Shown in pieces: positions 36,042-45,516 of a DNA stretch of 64,000 nucleotides; within the stretch, counting starts at the first letter, position 1; every line of letters begins with the position of its first letter. A model generated the notes under the pieces. The model was not told where the DNA came from, ran no database searches, and was given only the letters and a program-made list of their open reading frames with translations. The position numbers were made by a program, and so were the translations under genes. This DNA is from Helicobacter sp. (GTDB lineage Bacteria; Campylobacterota; Campylobacteria; Campylobacterales; Helicobacteraceae): NCBI RefSeq assembly GCF_014799995.1, contig NZ_JAAVGY010000056.1:20943-84942 (forward strand), given 5' to 3'.

Positions 36042-38150
36042 CTAATTAGATGAATACATTGATTGAATCATATTTGAAATCGTATTGGCATTTTGATTAA
36101 TCTTTGCAATCATTTGGTCGTAAGCTGACCATCTTTCTGCCATCATATCATAACGATTATCAATGGATTCCTGTGTGGAAGTTTTATCCTTGTCAAGAGT
36201 TTTTTGCTCATTCACAAGAGAGGTTTCCAAGTTTTTTAGTGTAGAATTACTACCCGTGATTAAGCTATCCATCTTTTTCTGAAGTTGTGTAAAAATACCA
36301 TCTACTTCTGTTTCTACTCCTCTAACGGTAGCAGTGGAACTTCTAAAGAAAGCCATTGCTGCATCAGGGTCATTCTTGAATGCAGAGTTGAATTTCTCTG
36401 TATCCATTTCAAGCATTCCATTATCGTTGAAGTAGATTCCATATTTCATAAGGTTATTTCCTTGAGCATCATTAGAAGAAATAATAGAATTAAATCCTCT
36501 AATGATTTCTCTAATTTCACTACTTCCATTAAATACTCCAGCAACCTTAGTGTCTTCATCGTAGCGCATTAATTCTTGAATTTTATTATACATTGTGTTG
36601 TAATTATCTACAAACTTTTGGAACTCTTCTGCGATTCCAGAATCATCACGGGTAACACGTACAATAACATCTTTATTAGCTTCTGTAACACTAGTGAGTT
36701 CTAAAGACAATCCAGAAACCACATCATCAAATGAGTTTTTATCGCGCTCAATTGCGATTCCATTATAGGTGAATTGTGCGTTTTGTGCTTTTTGAATATT
36801 GGTGATATTCATTTTTTCTAAAAGCTCTTGACTTGTTGTATAGTTGCCTGATTGTAATCCTATGGAATCTAATACTTTAGTTTGCTCTGCTGCTTCACCA
36901 GTTGAACCAATTCTTACACTCTCACCATTTAAACTATTAATAACTAACTTTCCATCTTTGACTTCTGCACTGACTTTATCACTTAAATTTGTGTTTGTAT
37001 TGATTAAGTCCGCAATGGCTTGTGCATTGCTAGAGCCTGTTGTATTGTTGATTGTGCTTAAGTCAATAGATTCGCCATTAATGGTAAGTGTCCCACTCAA
37101 TGCTCCACCTTTGACTGCAGAACCTGTGATAAGCGGTGTGTTGCGTGAGGCTACAGATGTTTTTACGAAACCCAAATCAGAACTCACATCACTTACACCC
37201 TCTGCAGCTTGGACTTTGACATTTGTTGTGGTAACAAAAATATCTCCGCCCTTAGAATCGTTAATCATTAAGCCTTTACCTGTGGAGTTTAAGCCGATAG
37301 TGATTTCACCATTTTTAGCCAATTGTGCCAACTCTTGTTGCGTTGCACCATTATTTGGATGCACCTGCCCCATTGAAGTATCGCCCTCAATAATTTTTTG
37401 GATTGCTTCAGAGATTAACTTTGCGTTATCTTCAGAGGTGTTGCCAATTTTACTACCAATTTTTTGCAAATCAACAACAATATCTGCACCCCTGATATTA
37501 ATACTTAAATATCCTTCTTTGATATGTCCGCCCGGCATTGCCGCACTCTCAAGCGTGCTTCCGAAATAGATTTTGTTTTGCGCACCAGAATCTTTTCCTT
37601 GAATCATTAATTGGTAAGGATTGTCCCCGCCTGTTTTCATAATGATTCCCATCATTTCACCATCAGTTGCATCTGTAATGGCTTGTCCCACTTCTGCTAC
37701 GGACATACCTGCTTTAATGTCAATGTTGTAATTCGTACCATTATGATAAAACTTCAATGTTGTATTGTCTGTGCTAAACACACTATCTCTTGAAGAGAAT
37801 TTCATACCTACCTGATTGACATCATTTTGCGCAAGCTGCTTGACATTGATTTTAATATCTTGAATCGCCAAGCCGTCTCCCGCAGTAGCCTTTACACCGC
37901 TACCTTCTACGGTGGTAGAACGTTTGAGGTAAGTGCTATAATCTGACAAATTCTTGAAGTTGGTATTGAGCGAAGACATCATTGTCATCAATGATGTAAG
38001 CTCGGTTTGTTTTTCCATATTGGTTTGAATTTTTGTAGTAATGGGATTGATTCTATTTTTTACCTCTTGTTCTTTCATTTGGTCAATAATATCCCAGTTG
38101 AGAACTCCACTACTTCCGATACCTAATGATGCAAAAGTTCCTAAAGCCAT
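36042..38150 (-). CDS. fliD: Flagellar cap protein FliD
   Basis: 702 residues, the length usual in Helicobacter. N-terminal D0 part: FASLGIGSSGVLNWDIIDQM and NRINPITTKIQTNMEKQTEL; FliD central regions QNAQFTYNGIAIERDKNSFD and VVSGLSLELTSVTEANKDVI; C-terminal coiled segment LETSLVNEQKTLDKDKTSTQ and YDMMAERWSAYDQMIAKINQ. FliD forms the pentameric or hexameric cap that folds flagellin at the filament tip. It is exported by the flagellar type III system. Confidence 0.97.
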   Translation of the reverse strand: MALGTFASLGIGSSGVLNWDIIDQMKEQEVKNRINPITTKIQTNMEKQTELTSLMTMMSSLNTNFKNLSDYSTYLKRSTTVEGSGVKATAGDGLAIQDIKINVKQLAQNDVNQVGMKFSSRDSVFSTDNTTLKFYHNGTNYNIDIKAGMSVAEVGQAITDATDGEMMGIIMKTGGDNPYQLMIQGKDSGAQNKIYFGSTLESAAMPGGHIKEGYLSINIRGADIVVDLQKIGSKIGNTSEDNAKLISEAIQKIIEGDTSMGQVHPNNGATQQELAQLAKNGEITIGLNSTGKGLMINDSKGGDIFVTTTNVKVQAAEGVSDVSSDLGFVKTSVASRNTPLITGSAVKGGALSGTLTINGESIDLSTINNTTGSSNAQAIADLINTNTNLSDKVSAEVKDGKLVINSLNGESVRIGSTGEAAEQTKVLDSIGLQSGNYTTSQELLEKMNITNIQKAQNAQFTYNGIAIERDKNSFDDVVSGLSLELTSVTEANKDVIVRVTRDDSGIAEEFQKFVDNYNTMYNKIQELMRYDEDTKVAGVFNGSSEIREIIRGFNSIISSNDAQGNNLMKYGIYFNDNGMLEMDTEKFNSAFKNDPDAAMAFFRSSTATVRGVETEVDGIFTQLQKKMDSLITGSNSTLKNLETSLVNEQKTLDKDKTSTQESIDNRYDMMAERWSAYDQMIAKINQNANTISNMIQSMYSSN

Positions 38151-38171
38151 AATAGTCTCCTTATTTAAATC

Positions 38172-38573
38172 TTAAGCTTGTTTGTCAAAGATAATTCCAA
38201 CGACTTCTTTCATCTTTGCCATAAGCTGCATTGCTTCATCGCTTGGAATCTTACGAATCACACGATTAGTGTCCTTTTCGCTCACGGTAACAAAAAGTCC
38301 CTCAATGTCTTCATTGAATCCAAAGGTAACATTTGTGTTTAGAGGATTCAATTCTCTATTAAGTTGTTGTGCTAATTCATTGAGCTTTTGTTTTTGCTCT
38401 TGAATCTTTTGTTCCTCACTTGTTTGATCAATTTCCTTTTGCACGCGTTCTGTTTGCGTCATTGATTCTTGCACTTGTGGGCTATTTTGACTGCTTACGC
38501 TTGTTTGTGTTTGCGTAGAGTAAGCATTCCCTGTTGTGCTAGCAATATTCATTCCATTTTCGGCAATAGTCAT
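38172..38573 (-). CDS. flaG: FlaG-family flagellar protein
   Basis: 133 residues. The N-terminal half is Ser/Gln/Thr-rich; the conserved half reads LNELAQQLNRELNPLNTNVT, FGFNEDIEGLFVTVSEKDTN and RVIRKIPSDEAMQLMAKMKE, the FlaG domain. FlaG limits filament length in Campylobacter and related bacteria. It is first in the flaG-fliD-fliS-fliT-like transcription unit and has an AGGAGG ribosome site. Confidence 0.93.
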   Translation of the reverse strand: MTIAENGMNIASTTGNAYSTQTQTSVSSQNSPQVQESMTQTERVQKEIDQTSEEQKIQEQKQKLNELAQQLNRELNPLNTNVTFGFNEDIEGLFVTVSEKDTNRVIRKIPSDEAMQLMAKMKEVVGIIFDKQA

Positions 38574-38639
38574 AGTAACCTCCTTATTATCTATGTGAAT
38601 TATTCAATGAATATGCGATTACAAAATCACTTATAAAAG

Positions 38640-38647
38640 TATATCGG
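38640..38647 (-). promoter_or_regulatory. Candidate sigma-28 (FliA) -10 element for flaG-fliD-fliS
   Basis: CCGATATA on the minus strand, 67 bases before flaG, close to the FliA consensus GCCGATAA. No clear TAAA -35 is found 15 bases before it, and no GG-N10-GC sigma-54 pair was found in this gap, so a FliA promoter is the better guess. Confidence 0.35.
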
Positions 38648-38768
38648 ATATTTATCAAAAAAATAAAGAGCAAATAAGCAAAATTTGCAAAAATATTTGA
38701 AATACCTTTGTAACCTCTATGAATTTGTTAGCATAGATGACGAGACCCATTAAATTTCTTGTGTGGAA

Positions 38769-40073
38769 TTAAAGATTCTTTGTGGTAATGAGTTCAAGCG
38801 GGTCAATATGCTTGTCTTTAAGAGTTACTTCAAATTTCAAAGCATTTTCTACTCGCCCGATAGTGTAGCCTTTCTTGACCGTGCTGCCGGGTTTGATTGT
38901 CGGTGCAATTTTGTCTAATTGCGCATAGATAGTGTGCATATTGTCCTTATGCTCAATGATAACTACGCGTTTAAGAATCGGGGTGTCTTTTGCAAAGACA
39001 ACTTTGCCATCTAGTACGCTTTTAACTTTGTCATCACCCTTAGGAGATAGGGTTACAGATTCATTAAAGACTTTCATTTTATACACAGGGTCAAAATAAG
39101 GTCCAAAATGTTTTTCAATGGAAAAATTTTCTAATGGAGCAATGGTTTTTGCTCCTTTGTATTTGGTTGTGCCGATATTGTGGTAAGAGCTTGCAACTTG
39201 GCGCACATCAAAGTCATCATTAGTCTTTGGCTTTTGGGTTGCTTGCGATTCTTTGGAAGTAGAATCTTTGTTTGTGGCTTTGGGTGCTTGTTTGAGCAAA
39301 GACTCTTGCGATTCTTTGGTTTTGGCTAATTCCTCGCGTTTTTTACGCTTTTCTTCCTCTTGGCTTTTGAGGATATTAAGATTGACAAGAATCTCTTGTG
39401 CCGCATCACGTTCTTTAACGATTTTTTGCAGCTCCCCATTGTATTTGGTGATTTCTTTCTGATAATTGGCGATGAGTGTTTCTTGTTCGTTTTGAAGTGC
39501 TTTTAAATGGGTTCGTTTTTGGTTTTCTGCATCAAGAAAGTTCTTTAATTGTTCAATTTCATTTTTGAGATGATGAAGATTTGCAATTACTTCACTTTGT
39601 TTATCACTTAGGGTGCTTAAATGTTTTTTGGTGGCAGCACTTAAGGATTTGAATGCCTCCTCTGTGATTAAATCTTGTATGGATTCTGGCTGAAAATCAT
39701 TCAATAGAATCGCGAAAGAAACTTCTTTGGCAATTAAATCCATCATTTCAAGTTCAATTTGTTTGCGTGTTTGAAATAAGGAATCCTGATTGCTACTAAG
39801 TTTTTTTATCAAAGTAGATTTCGCATTGTATTCTTTTTGATTCTTTGCTATGCTTTGTTCGTTCTCTTTAATGGTTTTTTGGAGCAATTTATGCTCTTCT
39901 TTTTGTTGATTAATCGCATTGCCTAGTTCTTGGAGTTTAGCATTAATTTGTTTTTCTTGACGCTTTTTGTCTTCTAGGGTATTTTTATTTTGATTGATTT
40001 TTTGAGTAATTTCCTTTTCATTGATTCCAAAGAGTAGGGAGGATACGATAATAAAAATCAGTCCAATACGCAT
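38769..40073 (-). CDS. EnvC-like murein hydrolase activator (degenerate LytM/M23 domain)
   Basis: 434 residues: a signal peptide (1-16), a coiled coil to about residue 230, a Lys/Ser/Thr linker, then a LytM fold (VKSVLDGKVVFAKDTPILKR, VVIIEHKDNMHTIYAQLDKI, KPGSTVKKGYTIGRVENALK, FEVTLKDKHIDPLELI). The zinc ligands of active M23 enzymes are missing: no HxxxD is seen, the YAH motif is YAQ, and the HxH motif is LKF. This is the EnvC pattern, an inactive LytM protein that switches on amidases under FtsEX control, and ftsE and ftsX lie immediately upstream. Activity and partner are inference. Confidence 0.8.
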   Translation of the reverse strand: MRIGLIFIIVSSLLFGINEKEITQKINQNKNTLEDKKRQEKQINAKLQELGNAINQQKEEHKLLQKTIKENEQSIAKNQKEYNAKSTLIKKLSSNQDSLFQTRKQIELEMMDLIAKEVSFAILLNDFQPESIQDLITEEAFKSLSAATKKHLSTLSDKQSEVIANLHHLKNEIEQLKNFLDAENQKRTHLKALQNEQETLIANYQKEITKYNGELQKIVKERDAAQEILVNLNILKSQEEEKRKKREELAKTKESQESLLKQAPKATNKDSTSKESQATQKPKTNDDFDVRQVASSYHNIGTTKYKGAKTIAPLENFSIEKHFGPYFDPVYKMKVFNESVTLSPKGDDKVKSVLDGKVVFAKDTPILKRVVIIEHKDNMHTIYAQLDKIAPTIKPGSTVKKGYTIGRVENALKFEVTLKDKHIDPLELITTKNL

Positions 40074-40081
40074 TTAAACCC

Positions 40082-40888
40082 TTAATCTCTATGTTGCAAA
40101 CTGACAATCCATACTGCAATGAGCGAGACAGCAAGTCCGGTTAAAAGCAAGACAATGGAATCTAAAATGGGTGAAAAAATTTCCGGATTTAGCCCTAATT
40201 CTTGAAAGAAAATGAGCAGACTTGGGTTTTGAGAAATGTAAATCAAGCCACTTGCGACGATGAGGGTCGCAAAAATCGTATCAAAACAAGCAAGGCGAAA
40301 GAGAACTTGAGAGCGCATCCAAAGAGGTGCTCCGAGTAAAGTCATAATCTCCATTCTTTCTAAATGTTGGAATTTCCAGATTTCAATTTGCTTAAACATT
40401 AACAGCAGACTAATGAGCGCAATGAAGCTAGAAAAAATCATCGCACTCCCATTAATAATTAAAAGTAATTGATAAATTTGGCTATGGCTTTTGGTAAAAG
40501 TTTCAATGCGCAAGATTCCGTCTAATTCGCTTAAAGTCTTATGAATAACCTCCAAACGCGCACTGCTGGGATAGGTATTGAGCGTTAAGGAATAGAATCT
40601 CGGAAGAGATTTTTTCAGCAACACGATATTGGCTTGGCTAATGCTTTTGCTCAATCGCTCAAGGATAATCTTAGAATCAATGGGGCTTAAATCCTGTACT
40701 TCTCCGATTTTATTGCGTAGAGTCTCTAAGCTTAATTCTTTGGTGCTTGCGAGGATAATCGCATAGTTTTTGCCTAGTTTGCTCTCATAATCACTTAGGG
40801 TGCGATGCACAAGCAAAATGCTTTCCAATGCGAAAAGAAGGGCGACAAGAGGGATAATTAAACTTAAATGGTTTTTAAGAGAGTTCAT
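40082..40888 (-). CDS. ftsX: Cell division protein FtsX
   Basis: 268 residues from the ATG at 40888, preceded by AAGGGG; the frame could start six codons earlier. Four membrane helices: SLIIPLVALLFALESILLV, then a periplasmic loop, then GSAMIFSSFIALISLLLMF, CFDTIFATLIVASGLIYI and SIVLLLTGLAVSLIAVWIV. The cytoplasmic loop RMEIMTLLGAPLWMRSQVLF is typical of FtsX. With FtsE it transmits division state to periplasmic murein hydrolase activators. It overlaps the ftsE end. Confidence 0.9.
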   Translation of the reverse strand: MNSLKNHLSLIIPLVALLFALESILLVHRTLSDYESKLGKNYAIILASTKELSLETLRNKIGEVQDLSPIDSKIILERLSKSISQANIVLLKKSLPRFYSLTLNTYPSSARLEVIHKTLSELDGILRIETFTKSHSQIYQLLLIINGSAMIFSSFIALISLLLMFKQIEIWKFQHLERMEIMTLLGAPLWMRSQVLFRLACFDTIFATLIVASGLIYISQNPSLLIFFQELGLNPEIFSPILDSIVLLLTGLAVSLIAVWIVSLQHRD

Positions 40889-41543
40889 AAATGACCCCTT
40901 CTTCAATATGAAAATGACGATAATTCACGCCTAAAGTCTCTGGGATTCTGTGTGTTACTACTACTACCGTGATTCCAAGTTGCACATTGACACCTCTTAA
41001 CAAATTCCATATCACTTCAGAGGAATAATCATCTAGGTTTCCTGTCGGCTCGTCAGCAAGAATCAAAAGCGGGTTATGAGAAAGCGCGCGCGCCATTGCA
41101 ACGCGTTGCTGTTCGCCCCCGCTTAATTCCAAAGGATATTTACTTCCTTTATGGGAAAGTTTAATATGGGCTAAAAGTCTATCAGTTTGTGCTTGGCACG
41201 ATTCTTTAGTAAAACCTCCAATAATCATTGGAAGCATAACATTTTTTTCTACATTAAAATCCTTAATTAGTTTATAATCTTGAAAAATAATGCCTAGATG
41301 TCTGCGCAGAATTTCAATGTTTTTTTTGTTTGCTTTGAACATTTCTACTCCACAAACTTCCAAAGAACCACTTTTGAGAGGCAAATCCCCATAAATAGAA
41401 CGCATTAGTGTGCTTTTTCCGCTTCCGCTTGGACCACTGATGAAGACAAAATCTTTAGGATAAATATTAAAACTTGTGTTTTTAATGATGATTTCGTTTT
41501 TATAACCTAGATTAATATTCTTTGCTTGAATGATTGCGTCCAT
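40875..41543 (-). CDS. ftsE: Cell division ATP-binding protein FtsE
   Basis: 222 residues of a complete ABC ATPase: Walker A SGPSGSGKSTLMRSIYG, Q-loop FQDYKLIKDFNVEKN, signature LSGGEQQRVAMARAL, Walker B PLLILADEPTGNLD, then the H-loop VVVVTHRIPE. It drives FtsX. It follows trmB by ten bases. Confidence 0.95.
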   Translation of the reverse strand: MDAIIQAKNINLGYKNEIIIKNTSFNIYPKDFVFISGPSGSGKSTLMRSIYGDLPLKSGSLEVCGVEMFKANKKNIEILRRHLGIIFQDYKLIKDFNVEKNVMLPMIIGGFTKESCQAQTDRLLAHIKLSHKGSKYPLELSGGEQQRVAMARALSHNPLLILADEPTGNLDDYSSEVIWNLLRGVNVQLGITVVVVTHRIPETLGVNYRHFHIEEGVIYELS

Positions 41544-41553
41544 TGATGATTCC

Positions 41554-42990
41554 TTAATTAGGGTTAAAGTCGTTTTGGATTAATTGGAGGAGCTGTTTGT
41601 GCGCTTGATGATTAAGGTAGGTTGGCAATGGATTTTCTTTGAAATACTCTATATGATTCGTCTGCAAAACATAACGCGTTTGAGGATAATTAAAATCCCC
41701 AAAGGAAAGTTTAAGTAAGCAAGGAGATTGCAAAGAGGATTCCTGAAAGTTTGTATCCATAGAATGCTTTGTGCGGAATTTTATAGAATCATCAGAGGCG
41801 CAGAAATGAGAAGTATTGAACAATAAATCCTCTAAATGTAAGAAATAATCGTTTTTCACTATTTTGGTTTTTTGGTAGTTTTTTAGGGAAAACATTAGAG
41901 GCTTCAAATCCGAATCCAAAAAGTCAAAATCAAATTTCAATTTGCGTGGGGGAGAGGAGTGTAGGGCAAAAAACTCAAGATTGTAAATATCTTTCTTTTG
42001 TCTAAGCCATCTTGCTTCATATTTGCTTGTAATGGCTTCATCGGTATTGACTTGTGATTGCGTGCAAAACTCTGTTGTGAAGTTTTTAGCTAGGCTTTGG
42101 GCATAGTTGAAATATTCTAAACTATCTGTACGTAGTTGCAAATGTCCTTTTTGTTTTAAGACGCGAGCACTTTGGGATAAAAAGGCTTTGCTTAGGATTC
42201 TACGATGAGGCTGTTTGTCCCAAGGCACAGGAAAATGCACAAAGATTTTATCTAAAATATTAGAGGGTAAGATTTCTAAAAAAATGCGCGCATCATAGGC
42301 AAGAATCAGAATGTTGTTAAGCCCTAAAAGTCCAATTTGACGCGCTACTTGTTCTAATGAAGGGTGATGAATCTCTAAGCCAATATGCAAAATTTCGGGG
42401 TGATGTTTGGCATTATGTAGCAAATGTCTCCCGCTGCCAAAGCCAATTTCTAGCCAAATTTGCGAAAAAATATCGGAATCTTGCGCGGAATCCTTAGAAT
42501 CATTACAAGAATGGATATTTGCAGATGTTCGCAATTTTAATTTCTGTGTTTTTAATAGATTTTCAAAATCCAAAAAATCTTCAATCTGTTTGATAAATGG
42601 GAGTTTGTGCTCTAGTGCAGTACTTTTGCCTTGTAGATTGTGTGTGAGGATAGAATCTTGAAAATCCATTAAGATTTTTAATGCACATTTGATAATTTCA
42701 ATCGGAGAGATGCGCGAATTTTTATCACAATGGACAATGGTTTCTTGAATTTTTTTAGAAAGTTTTAAGCGCGTTTTGATTTCTAGGAAAAAATTTTTGA
42801 TTTTTTCTTTGGAATCTTTAGGGGTAAAGCAAACTTGCAGTAAAGCAAAATATGGATTCTGCATAGAAGTAAAGATTCGCTCAAAGCAAAATTCCCCCAA
42901 TGGGTGCGCAACCTTTAAGGGGAGATTGGGGAGTTTGAGCTGCGCGGTTTTGAAGTGTGGCATTGTTTTATTTGGGCAAAGAGAGCACAA
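41554..42990 (-). CDS. trmB: tRNA (guanine-46-N7)-methyltransferase, extended
   Basis: 478 residues, about twice the E. coli enzyme. The core lies at about residues 175-330: WLEIGFGSGRHLLHNAKHHP (SAM loop), ILHIGLEIHHPSLEQVARQI, ILAYDARIFLEILP and KIFVHFPVPWDKQPHRRILS (the conserved PxPWxKxxHxxRR-like motif). The roughly 170 residues before and 150 after it are particular to this lineage; Helicobacter TrmB proteins are known to be long. It methylates G46 in tRNA variable loops. The start overlaps the FN3 lipoprotein gene by 23 bases. Confidence 0.92.
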   Translation of the reverse strand: MCSLCPNKTMPHFKTAQLKLPNLPLKVAHPLGEFCFERIFTSMQNPYFALLQVCFTPKDSKEKIKNFFLEIKTRLKLSKKIQETIVHCDKNSRISPIEIIKCALKILMDFQDSILTHNLQGKSTALEHKLPFIKQIEDFLDFENLLKTQKLKLRTSANIHSCNDSKDSAQDSDIFSQIWLEIGFGSGRHLLHNAKHHPEILHIGLEIHHPSLEQVARQIGLLGLNNILILAYDARIFLEILPSNILDKIFVHFPVPWDKQPHRRILSKAFLSQSARVLKQKGHLQLRTDSLEYFNYAQSLAKNFTTEFCTQSQVNTDEAITSKYEARWLRQKKDIYNLEFFALHSSPPRKLKFDFDFLDSDLKPLMFSLKNYQKTKIVKNDYFLHLEDLLFNTSHFCASDDSIKFRTKHSMDTNFQESSLQSPCLLKLSFGDFNYPQTRYVLQTNHIEYFKENPLPTYLNHQAHKQLLQLIQNDFNPN

Positions 42991-44203
42991 CTTCTTGCGA
43001 TGGTTTGGATTCTAATCCATTTTTATCCAAAGCACTGACACTATAATAATATTTTTCACCCGCTTTGATTTCTCTATCAATAAATTCCGCTGTTAGGACT
43101 TTGTTATAACGCAAAGTCTCTCCAAAAAACATAGAATCTTTTTTATAGACGATATATTCTGTGGCACGTTCGTCTGTGGGAAGCCATTTTAATACAACAT
43201 AGCCATTTTCAATTTGTGCATAAGTGATGTTTGGCGCACTTGGAACTGCTAGGGTAGAGCCGGTAATGGGTCCAACCTCTAGGCTGTCAATACCGTCCTT
43301 ATCTGTGGCGATAATTTTATAGTTGTATTGCTCACCATCTTTGCTAATAATGTCTTGATAGGAGTTTGTATTGCTAGGTAGTGTAGCAAGCGTGGTATAA
43401 AGACTAGAGATAAAACCAGAGCGTAAGATTTTATAAGAAGTTACTTCAGGATTTTTGTGTAAATCCCAACTTAAGTTAATTTGTCTTGGAATATTGTTAG
43501 TAGCTTTGAAATTAGTGATTGTTTCAGGCTTTGGTTTGGTGGTTGCTTGGACACTTTTAGAGGGGAGCGAGCGGGAATTATTCGCATTATAGGCAAGGAT
43601 TTGGTATTCATAAGTTGTGCCATCTTCTAGTCCTGTATCTAAATATTCTACAAGCAAGCGGTTAGAGACTTTATTGAGCTCTTTCCAATTACCATTTTTA
43701 TCCCTACGCTCTATGATATAGCCACGAACGCGTGTGTCTTGATGTGGATTCCAAATAATTTTTACCTTTCTTGGATAGTTGCTGATTGCTTCAACATAAC
43801 TTACAGCGTCAATGGAATGCGTTTTGGCGGTAATAGCAGAGGAAAAATGAGAAACATTTTTTTGTTTGTCAAAAGAAGCGAATTGATAAACATATTCTGT
43901 ATTGGAGTTGAGTTTATTGTCTGCATAATGTGTAGTGAAACGAGAATCTATCGTAGCAATTTTGCTAAAATTTTGCGCATTGGCTTGCTTGCGGTAGATA
44001 TAATAGCCCGCAACTTCTGGGTTTTGAACCAACGCCCATTCAAAGCCAATCGTATTAATATCGCTTAAGACGCGAATATCTGTTGGGGGCGTGATAGAGC
44101 TATTGATACTAGGATTGAGAGAAGCGGCACACCCGCTAAAAACTAGCGTGAAAACAGCAATGATTCCACAAAGAAAAATTCTGAATGGATTGCTTAAAAG
44201 CAT
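42968..44203 (-). CDS. Fibronectin type III repeat lipoprotein
   Basis: 411 residues with a lipoprotein signal (VFTLVFSGCAASLN, Cys near 25). About four FN3 modules follow, each with a W near the start and a Y/F-x-Y end: IRVLSDINTIGFEWALVQNP; PRKVKIIWNPHQDTRVRGYI; PRQINLSWDLHKNPEVTSYK; ENGYVVLKWLPTDERATEYI. It probably forms a rod in the periplasm or on the outer membrane. The same gene precedes trmB in H. pylori. The function is unknown; its link with trmB-ftsEX-envC is positional. Confidence 0.88.
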   Translation of the reverse strand: MLLSNPFRIFLCGIIAVFTLVFSGCAASLNPSINSSITPPTDIRVLSDINTIGFEWALVQNPEVAGYYIYRKQANAQNFSKIATIDSRFTTHYADNKLNSNTEYVYQFASFDKQKNVSHFSSAITAKTHSIDAVSYVEAISNYPRKVKIIWNPHQDTRVRGYIIERRDKNGNWKELNKVSNRLLVEYLDTGLEDGTTYEYQILAYNANNSRSLPSKSVQATTKPKPETITNFKATNNIPRQINLSWDLHKNPEVTSYKILRSGFISSLYTTLATLPSNTNSYQDIISKDGEQYNYKIIATDKDGIDSLEVGPITGSTLAVPSAPNITYAQIENGYVVLKWLPTDERATEYIVYKKDSMFFGETLRYNKVLTAEFIDREIKAGEKYYYSVSALDKNGLESKPSQEVVLSLPK

Positions 44204-44327
44204 CGGAAGTCCTTATAAATGAAAATTATTAATTAAGCAAAGTAAAGCTTAATTTTAACACAATTACATAATTTAGCGCAAGATTTATCAGAAAGAATTA
44301 TGTCATTTGTATCAAATTTGCGTCTAT

Positions 44328-45461
44328 TTAAGGGAAAGCGGATTGGTAAAGATTGTCTAAAGGAAAGAGGAGGTTTGCACAGGAATCTTGATAAGACTTT
44401 AAGTCAAAATGCAAGTTTAAAAAATCCTGCATTTCTTTGAAAAGTGGGGCATAAATATGCAGAATCTCCCCATTTCTAGGGTGCTGCAAATACAATAAGT
44501 GAGAATGGAGCAAGATTCTTTCTTGTAAAGTATCTTTTGAATCATTAGGAGTAGAATCCCTATAACCATAGAAAAAATCTCCTAAAATATGGCGGTTTAA
44601 ACTGCTTAAATGTGCCCGAATCTGATGTGTCCGTCCAGTAAAAAGCTTTGCTCCAATTAACTCATAATTGAATTTCTCATTGCGCGCAGAGGAAATTTTG
44701 AAAAACGCAGTTTTGGCAGCTTTTGCGTGGGGATTAGCCTTATGAGTAACGATATATTTCAAACGATTTTTGGAATGTCTTAGCAGTGGAGAATCTATGA
44801 TTTGCGATTCTTTTAAACTCTTGTCAATCACACAAAGATAATAACGTCCCATTTGACGCGTTTGGAGTTGTAGCTTTAAGTTTTCGTGGGCAAAATTGGT
44901 TTTTGCGATAACGATTGCACCACTTGTGCCTTTATCTAGTCTATGGACAATACCAGCACGATAGGAATCACCAAGGTTGGAGAGGGGGAAATTTTGTTGT
45001 TGCAGCCAATGCACAAGCGTGTATTGGCTGTCTTGTTCGTTGGTGCGATGCACGATTAATCCAGCAGGTTTATTAAGCACTAACAAGTCTTCATCTTGAT
45101 AAAGAATCGGAATCTCTAAGTTTTCTAATTTGTTTAAATTCTCTTGTGGGGAAATGTCTTCTTGAATGGAAATAGTATCGTGGGTTTTGAGAATTGTTCC
45201 AAGCTTGTTTAATTTTGTCCCATTCAGTGAAATTTGTCCCTTTAAAAATAATTTTTCCACCTGCGAACGTGAGATTTGGAGCATTTTGGCTATAAAAATA
45301 TCGGCTCGGATTTCTCTCTCATCGTCTTTTAGGGTGAAAGTTTGGCAGGGAGTTTCTTTAGGATTCGGCAAGGTTTTGGAATCTTGGGCTAAAGAGAAGC
45401 AAGAAAATGAGGAATTGTCTAATAAGTCTTTAGTTGGCATTGTGTGTGAAAAATTTTTCAT
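44328..45461 (-). CDS. rluD: Large-subunit pseudouridine synthase, RluD family
   Basis: 377 residues. An N-terminal S4 domain (ADIFIAKMLQISRSQVEKLF, LKGQISLNGTKLNKLGTILK) precedes the RluA-type catalytic domain: LYQDEDLLVLNKPAGLIVHR, then GIVHRLDKGTSGAIVIAKTN with the catalytic Asp, and LFTGRTHQIRAHLSSLNRHI. It modifies 23S rRNA, probably at helix 69. The first 45 residues are an extra Ser-rich stretch, so a later start is possible. It is divergent from rodA. Confidence 0.92.
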   Translation of the reverse strand: MKNFSHTMPTKDLLDNSSFSCFSLAQDSKTLPNPKETPCQTFTLKDDEREIRADIFIAKMLQISRSQVEKLFLKGQISLNGTKLNKLGTILKTHDTISIQEDISPQENLNKLENLEIPILYQDEDLLVLNKPAGLIVHRTNEQDSQYTLVHWLQQQNFPLSNLGDSYRAGIVHRLDKGTSGAIVIAKTNFAHENLKLQLQTRQMGRYYLCVIDKSLKESQIIDSPLLRHSKNRLKYIVTHKANPHAKAAKTAFFKISSARNEKFNYELIGAKLFTGRTHQIRAHLSSLNRHILGDFFYGYRDSTPNDSKDTLQERILLHSHLLYLQHPRNGEILHIYAPLFKEMQDFLNLHFDLKSYQDSCANLLFPLDNLYQSAFP

Positions 45462-45516
45462 TGATATAAAATCTTTCTGTGGAAATTATGTTAAAATTGC
45501 ACTTTAAAATTATGCT

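Noticed and set aside
45512..45514. ATG at 45512 as the rodA start
   Set aside because: It is out of frame with the RodA coding sequence; the TTG at 45517 is the first usable start seen.
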